Source: Utricularia gibba (Eukaryota > Streptophyta > Magnoliopsida > Lamiales > Lentibulariaceae). Taken from it: DNA of 64,000 nucleotides. The notes below the pieces were generated by a model, which was given only the letters and a program-made list of their open reading frames with translations, was not told the DNA's origin and ran no database searches. The stretch covers positions 2,170,001 through 2,234,000 of the forward strand of contig NEEC01000004.1 of NCBI GenBank assembly GCA_002189035.1, in the 5' to 3' direction. Each line of letters begins with the position of its first letter. The stretch's first letter is position 1. Both the position numbers and the translations under genes were made by a program. Shown piece after piece: positions 1 through 10,499 of the stretch.

Positions 1-200
1 AGCTCCTAAAAAGTGGTATTCTATCATTGACTGCTATTTTATCGAGTTTAGCTATACTAGATGCAATAATAATACAACACTCTATTTATTATCCAATAGT
101 ATATCAAGTTGTGCTATATAATAGAGTATAGCAACAATTTCAAATATGATACAACAATGCTATTTTATTTAGTGGTATTTATTATCCGATTTTTCAACTT

Positions 201-968
201 GTGCTTTTGTGTATTTGTAAAATTTCGTTTGCTTTTTATCATTATCAAACTGATTGTGATTTTTTGAGAGATATAGTGCGAAATATGAGAAATATGTTTT
301 TGAAATATTTTGATAAAATCCCACATTTGTTTCTTATTACACCTATTTTGGATCCTCGGGTTAAGTTTAGAGGTGTGAAAACATTACTTAAATGCATTTC
401 AGAGTCATTTGGTGCAGATGATGTTGCTTTTTCCATTAAAAATTGTGAAGAAATAGATGTTGATGCTAACAATGTTTTACGTGCCATGTATTCCATTTAT
501 GCTTCTAAATATAGTGATCTTAGTGTTCATATTCCTAAAACATGTAATAATTCGATATTTGGCAGTCGCAATCCGATGGACATTATTCGTAGAAAACATA
601 GCTCATTTGTGTCATCCTCTTCATCATCTTCATTAAATTTTGTTGATCAAATTACACTTTACAATAATACTCCTATTGTTGAGGGTGTTGATGATGACAA
701 CTTTGATATATTGGGTTGGTGGAAGACAAATTTTACTATTTACCCTATCTCGGTTAGAATGACCAAAGATCTTCTAACACCTTCAGCATCTACAGTCGCA
801 TCCGAAAGTGCATTTTGTGCAGAGGGACGAGTTCGTAATCACAAGCGGTCCAAGTTGAACGTAGAGACCCTGGAGGCATGCATTTGTCTAAAGGATTGGC
901 TAGAGGCATTGAAAAGAAATCAAACATTATTTTCAAGTTCAAGTGAAGATGAAGTTGAAGACTCCTAA
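201..968 (+). pseudogene. hAT transposase C-terminal fragment
   Basis: The 255-codon frame is the tail of a hAT-superfamily transposase of the RICESLEEPER / BED zinc-finger type. Early residues resemble the block after the catalytic region (ILDPRVKF). The last third matches the hAT C-terminal dimerisation domain, with the hallmark TVASESAF followed by GRV, a KRSKLN stretch and EACICLKDWL. The BED finger and the DDE catalytic region are missing; the element either starts left of the window or is truncated. AT-rich DNA at 1-200 is not recognisable as transposase. A serine tract and an acidic end are also present. The frame itself is intact to its stop, so decay is recent or some selection acted. 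A domesticated hAT protein is possible but unlikely without the N-terminus. Confidence 0.85.
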
Positions 969-1059
969 TTTAAAAACATTGTATGCTTCATGAAGTAGTA
1001 ATAGTACGTTGTATTCATGCCTTTCATTAAAATTATATGATCTGGGCACTTACCGAAAC

Positions 1060-1450
1060 CTTTGGATACATCCTCACCAGGCACCCACATGAGCAAATGT
1101 GGGTGCCTAGAATATGGTTGCACACATAAGGATAGAACATAAGGATAGAGTGCAATATTTTTGTTAAAATAAATAATGCACTCGATTCTTATCATTCCTA
1201 AAGATAGAGTGTCTGGAATATGGTTGCACATTCGTAGACACCCTTCTGAGGCATCCACATGAGAGAAGTGGATGTTTGGAAAAAAAACTGTCTCAAACAC
1301 CCCCTCCCAAACATCCTAATGAGCAAATATGGGTGCTTGGAAATGGTCTCACCCGCTCTTCCTAGACACCCATGTGAGGCATTGTGGGTGTCTGGAAAAG
1401 GGTATCCTACTATCTAGACACTCACACGAGGCAATGTGGGTGTCTGGAAT
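1060..1450. repeat. Array of imperfect hairpin repeats
   Basis: Five related units occur near 1081, 1252, 1312, 1366 and 1418. Each has the form CACCCACAT - short spacer (GAG.CAA or GAGGCA) - ATGTGGGTG, followed by TCTGGAA-type sequence. The first unit can fold into a 10-bp perfect stem (GCACCCACAT with ATGTGGGTGC). The last three units are spaced about 52-54 bp apart. Diverged outliers lie near 1690-1735 and 3185-3225. The array lies just downstream of the hAT transposase tail, so these may be subterminal repeats of that element (inference). Confidence 0.7.
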
Positions 1451-1996
1451 ATGGTCTAAGCGATAGATGAATATTCTTTATTTACTTAAATTTTATTTCA
1501 ATGTTTAATTCACATGTGATTTAATTTTTTTATAATATTTAGGATATATTAAAAAATTTCATTTTCAAATTTTTATGTTTCAATTAATGCACGAAAAAAA
1601 AAATTATAATTTGGAAAATTAAGTCTTCTTTCAAAATTGTGCAATTCCCAAATATTAGGGTATGGGTACCTAGATAATACAATTTTACGGGTAACGGTGC
1701 CAGTCGCCCACATTAGCGACTCTGGGTGCCTCAAAATTGGAGTAATTAAACAATACTTCCAAAAGAATTACACAGTGGGTTCGCATCGAAAATTTTCTTA
1801 GCTCTTTCCCCCTCCCCCCAGCCGAGAGCGACCGGACACCCCCACAGTCCCACTACCTACTTGGAGTATTATTTAAATTAAACAAGGTAAGTGATTAATT
1901 TACCACCATGGGTTACTAATCTGTGTTCCAAATTGAAATACCTTGTCCAATTATTGTAGTTTGATTTTTTATACAATATCTATGGATGTTTTGTAA

Positions 1997-2522
1997 ATGT
2001 ACACTTTTGAAAAATTGAGAACTAGATTCTTGATACCGGATGAATATGAGATTTGGGACAAAGAACCGGATGAGTTGATTGAGAGTGAAATTCCAAACTG
2101 TGTGTGTCCAATGGGATTTGCCTTAAGCATAAAGCATTTTCGTTGTGGTTTGCGCTTATCATTATTGCCCTTTTTAGAAGAAATATTAAAATGCTTAGAG
2201 ATTCCTTTATCTCATTTGACTTCAAGATCTATCTCATATGTGCTGGCTTTTGTAAGTATTTGTGAGGAGTTATCTCTTGAGGTTGAACTTCGTTATTTTT
2301 TTTGTTGTGATTGTATATTCTAGGACTTTAAATAAGAACCATTACACCCTAAAGGGGAAAAAAAGGTTGGTGCTAGTGAAGAATGTGAGAAGAGGATTTG
2401 AGAAATGGTGGACAAGTTTTGTTTGGATACATCCTCCAATGGAAACCAAATTTCCTCAAATACATCCTAATTCGAGTGAAATAGGCAAGGCAAAAGGTAA
2501 ATACTTCATTGTATTGCTAGAA
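1997..2522 (+). pseudogene. Trace of Transposase_28-type plant element protein
   Basis: Two adjacent reading frames together resemble the plant 'putative gypsy-type transposon' domain (Pfam Transposase_28). The first frame has the diagnostic block LSLLPFLEEILKCLEIPLSH followed by a hydrophobic stretch. The second, from about 2262, has the KGKK...RGFEKWW...FVW block that follows in the family. The join needs a frame change and an in-frame stop intervenes, so the copy is dead. The family usually precedes a coiled-coil gag-like region, and nothing of that is seen. Recognition rests on pattern similarity only. Confidence 0.45.
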
Positions 2523-2524
2523 TA

Positions 2525-3080
2525 AATATGAACAAAAATATTCCATATCTTTATTGAATATTTTTATTGAATGTTTTTATTGAATGTATTATGATTGAGT
2601 GTTTTTTTAATCTACTCTGATAAAATCTATTGTTATTGAACAGTTTTATTAAATATTTTTAGTGAATTTAATCTTATTCAAACTAGTTTTTATTGAATAT
2701 TTTTCGAAATCTAATTTTATTCAATCTAATCTAATTAAATTTGTTGATTGATTTTTTTAATATGTTCTTATTCAATATTTTTGAAAGATATTTTTTTGAA
2801 TGTATTTTTATTTAATCTATTCTTATTGAATACTTTTTTATTTATTTTTATTCAATCTATTATTATTGAATATTTTTATTCAATAATATTTAATCTAGTG
2901 TTATTGAGTATATATTTATAGAGTTTAGTGTTATTGAATATTTTTATTCAATACTCTTTTCGAATATGTGTATTCAATTTATTGATATTGAGTTTAAACT
3001 TATCAAAATTATTCATATTTAATATTTTTATTGAATATTTTTGTTGAATCTATTGTAAATAAATCTACTTTTTTTGTAGA
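2525..3080. repeat. AT-rich degenerate minisatellite
   Basis: The stretch is made almost entirely of variants of TTTTTATTGAAT / TATTCAATCT, with spacing of about 12-20 bp. No open frame or gene signal is visible. It reads as a decayed tandem repeat. Confidence 0.6.
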
Positions 3081-3237
3081 ATTTGATATCTTGGATAAGA
3101 GGGATGCACAAGATCTTATATTGTTAAATATATTGTTTGATAATATCCAAATATTAAAAAAAAATTATTATTAAAAATTTCACTGTCAGACACACACAAT
3201 GGTTCATATGGGTGTTTGGAAAACACCTACAAACAAT

Positions 3238-3350
3238 AACCGATCGGTTCCGGTTCCGGTTACGGTTCGGTTCGCGAATCTCGGTTCTAGTTTCAAACCG
3301 AAACGTCCATACCGGTTTCGGTTCGGTTCGGTTCAAGGTTTCGGGATAAG
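3238..3350. repeat. CGGTTC-rich low-complexity block
   Basis: Runs of CGGTTC / GGTTCGG, with a short inverted stretch AAACCGAAAC in the middle, replace the end of the copia reverse transcriptase. Blocks of this kind are common in plant genomes. Here the block sits at the truncation point of the copia element. Confidence 0.7.
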
Positions 3351-3354
3351 GTCT

Positions 3355-4115
3355 CAAGGAATATACCAATTCCAAGAGTTTGATATATTTCCAATCCCAT
3401 GTAATACCTCATAAGGCCTAGATCTGTCATTTGAAAATTTACTTCCATTTTCTTTTTGAAGTCCAGCAGCATAGATTCATTGTTTGAGGTAATTAGGAGA
3501 TCATCAACGTAGATGCTGACCAACAAATTTCCTTTTCCAGTATTTTTGAAGTATAGAGTTGGTTCTGTAGATGATTGGAGCAATCCTAAATATTCAAGAA
3601 AATTGTTAACTCGATCATTCCATGCCTTGGAGGCCTGTTTTAAGCCATACAGGGCTTTCTTGAGTTTCATGATTTTGCATTCATTTCCAGGTTGCACAAA
3701 TCCTTAGGATTGTCTGCAATACACTTCCTCTGTTAGGATTCCATTTAGGAATGCTGTTTTGACGTCCATATGGTATATTTTCCAATTTTGATTTGCTGCA
3801 ATAGCTAGGAGTAGTTTTATTGTATCCAATCGAGTTATAGGAGCAAATACCTCATGGTAGTTTATGCTTGGAACTTAAGAATATCCCTTTGCTACTAGTC
3901 TGGCTTTTTTCTTGTTCACCATCCCATCTGAATTGAGCTTCGTTTTGTATAGCCACATGGTGTCAATCACTAGTGCCAACATGTTTTTCGGTCTATCCAT
4001 CAGTTCCTATGTATCATTTTCTTCTATTGAATTCATTTCGCTTTCCATTGCTTTTACCCATTCCTTGTCTTTGCAGGCTTCGGTATAATTAATCAGGTCA
4101 CTGAACTTGATAGGA
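3355..4115 (-). pseudogene. copia reverse transcriptase fragment
   Basis: The minus strand reads from the EACKDKEWVKAMESEM block through the KARLVAKGYS, AFLNG and KALYGLKQ blocks to YVDDLLITSN and DLGLMRYYMGLEI. Stops interrupt it upstream of the YVDD part; the last 110 codons are open. The fingers and palm are present, but the thumb and RNase H are absent because of the truncation near 3355. Confidence 0.88.
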
Positions 4116-6987
4116 CATTTCTGTTATATTTAGAGCTGAAGATTCATCTTCAGACGAGGAATTCTCAATTGTCATAAGTCTGAATACCCAAGTCTTAGTA
4201 TTTCTGATAACAGCTTGCTCCTCCTAATTTCAGGAGGTTGATCGTAGTCGTCAGTGTCTATAGAGTCCTCTCCTGGGGACAAGTTCAGCATCCTGTCCAC
4301 AAGTATTCAGCCTTGACTCAATCTCTCCAGGTGCAGTGTCGTTGGGGGTATGTGTTGAGGAGTCATCCTCGGTGGGATCTAGTGGACATGGAGAGTCATT
4401 CAACAGGGTCTGTTGGTGATTTTCCAGCACCAGTGGCATTAACGATGGACTCATCCATAGTTTCAATTTCAAATCCTCCACCCAACTGGTCATTATCAGT
4501 CGTAGAAGACAGCTCTACAGCATGGGACTGATAAAACCTCAAACCTGGTACATCAACGTGCCTGGCATTTATCGGAGGCAGTGCTTCAGCAGAGGAAGGC
4601 TCACATATAGGTACCATATCTCTACATCTGATTTCTTTTCCTTGTGAACATAGCTATGTTATATCAAGTTTTCCATCAATCAATGTATAGTCTTGAGACT
4701 TTTTTAATTTCACATCGTTGCTGATGATTATGGACTAAGTATTGGGTAAAAAGACTCTATAACCTTTTGTTACACGGCTGTACTCAACAAAGATACCTGT
4801 TTGTATTTTTTCATCCAATTTCGATCTTTTTCCTTAGTGATGTGAACATCGCAAATTGAGCCAAAGATCTTAAGATGTCCAATTTTCACCTTTCAACCTA
4901 TCCATAATTCAAAGGAGCAGCTTCTCTTAATGGCTTTTTATGGTAACAGATTTAATAGGTACATAGTAGTGGAGTACCGGAGGTTGCTTTTGCCCAGAAA
5001 TATCAAGGGAAGATTCTTTTAAAAAATTAGGCATCTTGTCATCTCTAAATTGTTCTATTTTTCCTCTCACTCACCCCATTTTTCTCAGGTGTATATGGGA
5101 CAGTAAAGTGATGAAGAATACCTTCTTCTTGGCAAAAAAAACTTGAAGGCAAAGGATACATATTCATCTCCATTATCTGATTGTATGATCTTCAATTTGC
5201 TGTCACTATGTTTTTTTATCAAGACTTTAAAGTTTTTAAACACAGTAAATGTCTCTGGTAAAGTTGTCTACAAAAATGATGAAGTACTTACTGCCATTGA
5301 CGGAGGCCTCTTTGAAGGGACGGCACAGGTCAATGTGAACAATCTCAAGTTTTCCGAAGCTCGTTGAATCACTAGATGTATATGTTCTTCTCGTAGCTTT
5401 TCCCTTTAAACAGGTGCTGCAGCAAAATTGTGAGAACTTGGCATCCTTCAAGGTAGATTCTTCTGAAACTGGAAGGGACATTGCTTGTTCTACACCTGTT
5501 TGGAGTTCGTATAGATTCTTGTACAATCGAACAACAGTAAGTGAGAGTGAGGTGTCCGGCGTAGGAATTTTCATTCCCTCCTTTTGAAGAGACACTTAAA
5601 AATTTTGGCTCTACAATTGTCCTAGGCTTAGGAGATTTTGAACAACTTCTAGGGCATCGCATACATCATGTATATGCATGTAACCTTTTTATGTAGGTAG
5701 ACAAATCGTGCCCTTGCCTAGAATTTTTGTGAAGTGGTCAGTTGATCCATATAGTTGTCTAGCAGTGATTTTTGATAGAGTTGTGAAGTAATTTATATTG
5801 GTGCAAATGTGACTTGTTGCGCCACTGTCTAAATATCAACTCCTATCTTTACATTGCAGACTTGACATCAAGGCAAATTCGATGTCACAGGTGTCGAGGA
5901 TGGATACTTTCTTTTTTCCTTCAAAGCAGGTGAAATTGGCTGTATGTTCTTCTTGATGTTTTTTTACATCTGGTAGGTTGTTGTTTGTCTCTTTCTTCTT
6001 CCTAACTAGACACACCTTTTCAATGTGTCCCTTTACTTTGCAGTATGTACAGGTTGCCTTCGAGTGATACCCGTAGGATTCAGACTTGTAAAACGGCTTC
6101 GAGCAATGTATACACAAGGGGGCGTTTTTTTTTCCAAAAATTTGTGTTGGTATGATTAATTTTGTCACAAATAGTGCATTTCTCCTCAAGGGGTAGTGGG
6201 GATAAATCAGCAGCTATTTTTCTGTTTGAGTCCGAACCTAATGATTCCTTAAAAAATAGGGGAGATTCTGCTTGGACAAAAAAGATTGCGTTTCTCTCAG
6301 ATTTGCATCCATTTTTAAGATGATTGAAGTTCCTCAATAAATTCTACAAAGCTCATATCTTCCTCATGACCTGTAATTTTCCTCATGTTCTCTTCTAGTT
6401 CAATTGTACATAGTTTTGCTTCAAACCTTTATGGTAAACTCATCATGGCTTTCTCAATGACTTTGGAGTCTGGTAGGTCTTCTCCAGAGCTCTAATGTCG
6501 TTTACAAGTTTTGAGGTTCTATCAAAATAATGTTTGAGAGACTCATGGTTTCCCATTTCATTTCGTTCGAACTCTTCCATTAAACTACGTCGATTATATT
6601 TCTTCATCTTGTCTTCTCCCCCATAAATTTCCTACAGCTTGTCCCATATTTGTTTGGGAGTGTCACAGGTGATGATTTTTTCAAACAACTCTTCAGAGAG
6701 AGCACCATGAAGGACGGTTACAGCAGCATATTTCAAGTCTTCATACTGTTCGAATGACTTGAGTTCAGCCTCAGTTGATTCCTTCGACAAGTGTGGAGCA
6801 ACTGGTTCATTTGTGATTGCTGTCCACAAACGCTTTAGCTTGAGGTAAGGTGTAATCTTGAGTACCCATTGTGTATAGTTGACTCAGGTAAAAACTGGAA
6901 GTCCTGCGTTGCCAACAAGTGGAGACGCATTCATGGTGCAGATTCAACATGACATTTTCCAGGTCCACATGAAATGAAGATCGGACA

Positions 6988-6999
6988 TCTCTGATACCA
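6988..6999 (-). other. Primer-binding site of the copia element
   Basis: On the minus strand this reads TGGTATCAGAGA, differing at the last base from the TGGTATCAGAGC complementary to the 3' end of initiator methionine tRNA. This is the usual primer for plant copia elements. It abuts the LTR, whose minus-strand end is ...GACA. Confidence 0.85.
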
Positions 7000-7195
7000 T
7001 GTCGACAATCTCTGCAAAGATGATAGATCTGGACACAAGATGGAGCCAGCTGATTAAACTTCGTGAAACGGCATGAACATACCGCCCAAAAAGATGCATT
7101 CAAGGTTAGGGTTCGATGTTTAAATACAACCCAATCACGTGAAGAGCACGTGATAAGAAAAACAGCAGTTGAACATTTTTCTTCTTGCACTTACA
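7000..7195 (-). repeat. 5' LTR of the copia element (outer edge tentative)
   Basis: The inner edge is fixed by the adjacent primer-binding site and has the terminal TG/CA dinucleotide. The outer edge near 7195 is a guess, based on the minus-strand sequence TGTAAG. A TATA-like GTATTTAAA lies at 7118-7126 (minus). Two perfect CACGTG boxes lie at 7136-7141 and 7147-7152. No second LTR exists to confirm the length. Confidence 0.6.
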
Positions 7196-7649
7196 GACCC
7201 GTCCCTTCTCCTTCTCATCGCGCATTTCTTTTTTCACGAGTACAAGAGCTACATCACCGCCTGGCCTGGTTTCCATCGTCTGGCTTTATTTCAGAGACCT
7301 CAAGGCGATCCTCAACACAGCCTAAGATTGGATTTTTTATTTATTGGATGCATGCGGTGCATTGCGCATCTCAGCTGCTTAGTCCATTAGTTGGTGCAAC
7401 TGAATTGAACAAGTTTTTACTGGGGTCCCTGGATTTATCAGAAACTCTAAATTTCATTTATTGATTCTTGACATAGTTCTGTGCGCTGCCTTGTGCTGGT
7501 GGTATTCGAAATGGTTGATGATGTTCTCTTCTTATGTTCAGAGACAAGCCAGGCAAATGAGATCACATGTCAAGAGTAGTAATGATGGTAGTACACATCA
7601 GTAGCGGCAGCCTACAGCTTTTGGACAACAAATTCTGCTCTCTTGCAAT

Positions 7650-8110
7650 ATGCCAAATACTAGCCCAAACCCCATTACTCAGGCAGACATAGTCGATGAT
7701 TTTTCCCCAATTCTGCTCTTGGTGGTCTCTTCGCTGGCACCCAGATGTCTTTCCAAGACATGCGACAAAAGTTGACTGAGAATCCTACAGTGAGGAACAC
7801 CATGAATCGGACCGTCCAGCAACTTGAAAGCCAATATCTTGGAAGCATGTTTTCAGGGAATCAATCAAGGGGGACGGTTTGATCTGTCAAGAATGATGCA
7901 GCAGATGACGCCCATGGTTTATCAAGCACTGGAAGTAAGGCATCAAAAGCTTTTGCAATAATCAAGAACTATTTCAGGTTCGCTTGCTTTCTGGTTCATG
8001 ATGCAGTATATCAACATTGGTTTTGGTAGACGCTGGAGCCCACCACTCTCTCTCACTTTGTGCTTAAAGGAGTTCGTGGAAATGCTGCATCATGATCTTC
8101 ATAGAGACTT
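7650..8110 (+). pseudogene. BAG6-like ubiquitin-domain protein fragment
   Basis: The plus strand reads a block like GGLFAG..MSFQDMRQKLTENP, then VRNTMNRTVQQLESQ and LGSMFSG. After a single-base frame change come FDLSRMMQQMTPMV and YQAL. Order and spacing match the middle region of plant BAG6 / large proline-rich ubiquitin-like proteins (NP..RNTVNQI..Q, LG.MFSG, DLSRMMQQMMP). These proteins act as chaperones in quality control and cell death. The N-terminal ubiquitin-like domain is not visible, and the homology fades after about 7950. At least one frameshift makes it a pseudogene fragment. It may be a relic of a local or retro-copied gene. Confidence 0.7.
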
Positions 8111-8527
8111 GATGAAGAAAAGGGTCATAGAGCTTTGTGGGCACATTTATTAGCTGACTTGACAGCTATTTTTTTGTTTCCCTGCCGCCTACAATTGGAA
8201 AGCCCACGCGGTACATGGTGATCTAACATTTTTACCGGGCGATTGATGCTGTTTTTCACCTCTAGGCTATCATGAAGGAGAGTGATTACAAAACCAGCAT
8301 AGGAGTGCTTTAAACTGGAATGCAGCCGTGCCTCCACAAACAATCTGTAGCTGCCAAGAACTTGGGTTCGGAGGTGTAATTTGTGGTTAGAGATGCAGCC
8401 AGATGGTTACTTTCATATCATGTTCAATCTTGTGCTCCTTTGTAATGCTGGAAAGATATACCATTGACTGAAACAAGAAAGAATGGAACGTCTTGCATTA
8501 TTTACCTTAAGGTTAAAAAGGGATGGT

Positions 8528-10315
8528 TCACCATTTAAGTATTTTACTGCATCCTGCTTCCTTCTTGACAGAGAGATAACGAGAGTCGGCATCCCTGATA
8601 AGATCTCTGTGTGTTGCAGTAAGCTGTTCTTCAACCCCGGCCACAGCATAAACACCACTAAGAGCCAGGACATCCGCTGGATGCCCACCATCTGTTTTTT
8701 CAAGTTCATCTTTCACACGCTCTGCCAAACCTACATTACCATAAACTCTACATGCCCCCAACAATGCTCTCCAGCCAGCTCCATCGGTCTGCCCATCCTG
8801 TAATCCCTTGATCAGCTCATATGCTTCCTCCAGCATTCCTGCACGGGCGAGGAGATCAATAACGCATCCGTAATGCTCAATTTTAGGTGGCAGTTTGTAG
8901 ACATCGACCATGCTTCTTAGAAACTTAATTCCTTCGGCAACCATCCCTCCATGACTGCAGGAATTCAGCAATGCTAGGATGGTCACTTCATTTGGTGTGC
9001 ATCCTTCCTCCACCATTTGAGCAAACAGGCTGATTGCCGCATCTGGTTTACCGTTTAGACCATACCCGGAAATCATAGCCGTCCAAGATTTCACATCTTT
9101 GTTTTCTATTCTGTTGAAAATCTTGATAGCATTCTCAAGCAAACCACTTTTAGAATACATGTCCACCATTGCTGTGCCTAGAATGGCGTCCAAAACAAGG
9201 GGATTCTCCTGAAAAAAGTCGCGGACTACCAACTGGCCAACACCCAGAGCACCAGACACAGAACACGAGGAGATGAAACTAGACAACGCTGATGATGACG
9301 GCTTGATGCCGCTATGCTTCATCAACTTCAGCAGTTCAAAAGCTTCGTGAACAAGACCACTTTTCGCATATGCATCGATAAGACAGTTCCATAGTATGAC
9401 ATCCTTTTCAACATTAGTTTCATCATGTATACGTTTAGCAGAATGGATACACCTTTGTGATCCATACATGGAAATCAGAGCGGTAACCACGATTAGATTC
9501 GACAAGAGGCCGCTCTTGATGCACAGCCCATGTATCAACTCTCCTAAAGAAGGGTTTCCGATTTCCCCTATAGCTTGAAGAACGCCAAGAATGGTGGGTA
9601 CGCTGACACCACAGGAAGTGCTGCACAGTTTCATAAACAAATCGATGACCAAGTCATACTGAGCCGTGGAAATATAACCCCACATTAAACTGCTCCACGA
9701 GACCAAATCTCTTCTCTCACCCAACTCATCAAACACCTGGTGAGCCCCCTGCATCCAACAAAAAACACAGTACAAATGCACAAGAGCATTCTTTACAATC
9801 AAAAACAAATCACATCCAGATCTCAGCGCGAGAGCGTGAACATCCTGCCCAGTACCGGCCCCTCGTAAACGAGAGCAAGACTTCAAAACTGACACAAGAG
9901 TAAATTGATCAAGGAACAGCTCCTGTACGTGCTTTCCTCGTCTCATGCGATTGAAAAAAACAAGGCATTTTCCAGGGTCGCTGCTGACTGAAAACCCTCT
10001 TAGCATGGAAGTGAACATGAAAAGATTCGGGTGTTCTATGTGCCTGAAAACCGAGGACGCGTAATCCATCATGCCCTGCCTGCATATATGAGCAAGAAGC
10101 TTGCTTACAGGAAACGAGATCCTGTCCAAACCGATCTTCAACATCAACCCATGAACCTGAGTAGTCTGATTGACTTCTTCGCATGATTGTAACAAAGACA
10201 CAAGATCTCCGTTATTAAAAATTGAGAAAATCCTCGAGGAGTTGTAGCAATTATGAATCCCTTCGCGCCAAGTTCTTGATCTTCTACAACAATGCACACT
10301 GAAACTCCTTCTCAT
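8528..10315 (-). CDS. Pentatricopeptide repeat protein, PLS class, E subgroup
   Basis: A single uninterrupted exon of 595 codons from the chosen start. It contains a run of PPR motifs (for example DVKSWTAMISGYGLNGKPDA, TALISMYGSQ, NALVHLYCVF) in the P-L-S pattern. It ends in an E-type tail (GWRALLGACRVYGNVGLAERV ... KKEAGCSKI) with no DYW deaminase domain. Such proteins bind organellar RNA one base per motif; E-class members typically guide C-to-U editing together with a DYW partner. The N-terminus MRRSFSVHCCRRSR is basic and serine-rich, fitting an organellar transit peptide. An in-frame upstream ATG at 10489 lies inside TGGGCC-rich promoter sequence and would add a hydrophobic segment before the transit peptide, so I prefer 10315. 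I cannot name an orthologue. Confidence 0.9.
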   Translation of the reverse strand: MRRSFSVHCCRRSRTWREGIHNCYNSSRIFSIFNNGDLVSLLQSCEEVNQTTQVHGLMLKIGLDRISFPVSKLLAHICRQGMMDYASSVFRHIEHPNLFMFTSMLRGFSVSSDPGKCLVFFNRMRRGKHVQELFLDQFTLVSVLKSCSRLRGAGTGQDVHALALRSGCDLFLIVKNALVHLYCVFCWMQGAHQVFDELGERRDLVSWSSLMWGYISTAQYDLVIDLFMKLCSTSCGVSVPTILGVLQAIGEIGNPSLGELIHGLCIKSGLLSNLIVVTALISMYGSQRCIHSAKRIHDETNVEKDVILWNCLIDAYAKSGLVHEAFELLKLMKHSGIKPSSSALSSFISSCSVSGALGVGQLVVRDFFQENPLVLDAILGTAMVDMYSKSGLLENAIKIFNRIENKDVKSWTAMISGYGLNGKPDAAISLFAQMVEEGCTPNEVTILALLNSCSHGGMVAEGIKFLRSMVDVYKLPPKIEHYGCVIDLLARAGMLEEAYELIKGLQDGQTDGAGWRALLGACRVYGNVGLAERVKDELEKTDGGHPADVLALSGVYAVAGVEEQLTATHRDLIRDADSRYLSVKKEAGCSKILKW

Positions 10316-10439
10316 AGGCCACGGTCGCAATCGCCCGTCCCTCCTCCGCCAACGGTTTCCAATTTTCGACTTTCCGAGTACCAGTTGAAAGAAAAGAAAA
10401 AAAGAAAAAAGAACTACAAGCACCTTGGGCTTGTTCAAA

Positions 10440-10484
10440 GTGGCCCACTTAATCAGACAACTATCCTTTAACTCATTGGGCCCG
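10440..10484 (-). promoter_or_regulatory. TGGGCC (site II-like) motifs upstream of the PPR gene
   Basis: GGCCCA at 10442-10447 and TTGGGCCC at 10476-10483 lie about 130-170 bp upstream of the preferred start. Site II-type TGGGCY elements, bound by TCP factors, are common in promoters of plant genes for organellar and translation proteins. That they act here is inference. Confidence 0.5.
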
Positions 10485-10499
10485 CCCATTAACGGTTAA

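Larger units (their letters stand above)
3355..7195 (-). mobile_element. Ty1/copia retrotransposon, 3'-truncated
   Basis: Read on the minus strand the order is 5' LTR (7195-7000), primer-binding site, gag, zinc knuckle, integrase, linker, reverse transcriptase. Gag shows a UBN2-like block (about 6830-6630) and a CCHC knuckle CTYCKVKGHIEKVC near 6045. The integrase zinc part and core start are visible at 5595-5236 (HIDLCRPF, FIIFVDNFTR). The reverse transcriptase spans about 4110-3360, with MDVKTAFLNG, KALYGLKQA and the active-site box YVDDLL. Gag-integrase-RT order defines copia. Several stops and frameshifts show it is dead. RT stops after the MGLEIYQ block. RNase H and the 3' LTR are missing and replaced by the CGGTTC-rich block. 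Confidence 0.92.

Noticed and set aside
4238-4531. Plus-strand frame of 97 codons
   Set aside because: Antisense of the copia integrase-RT linker.
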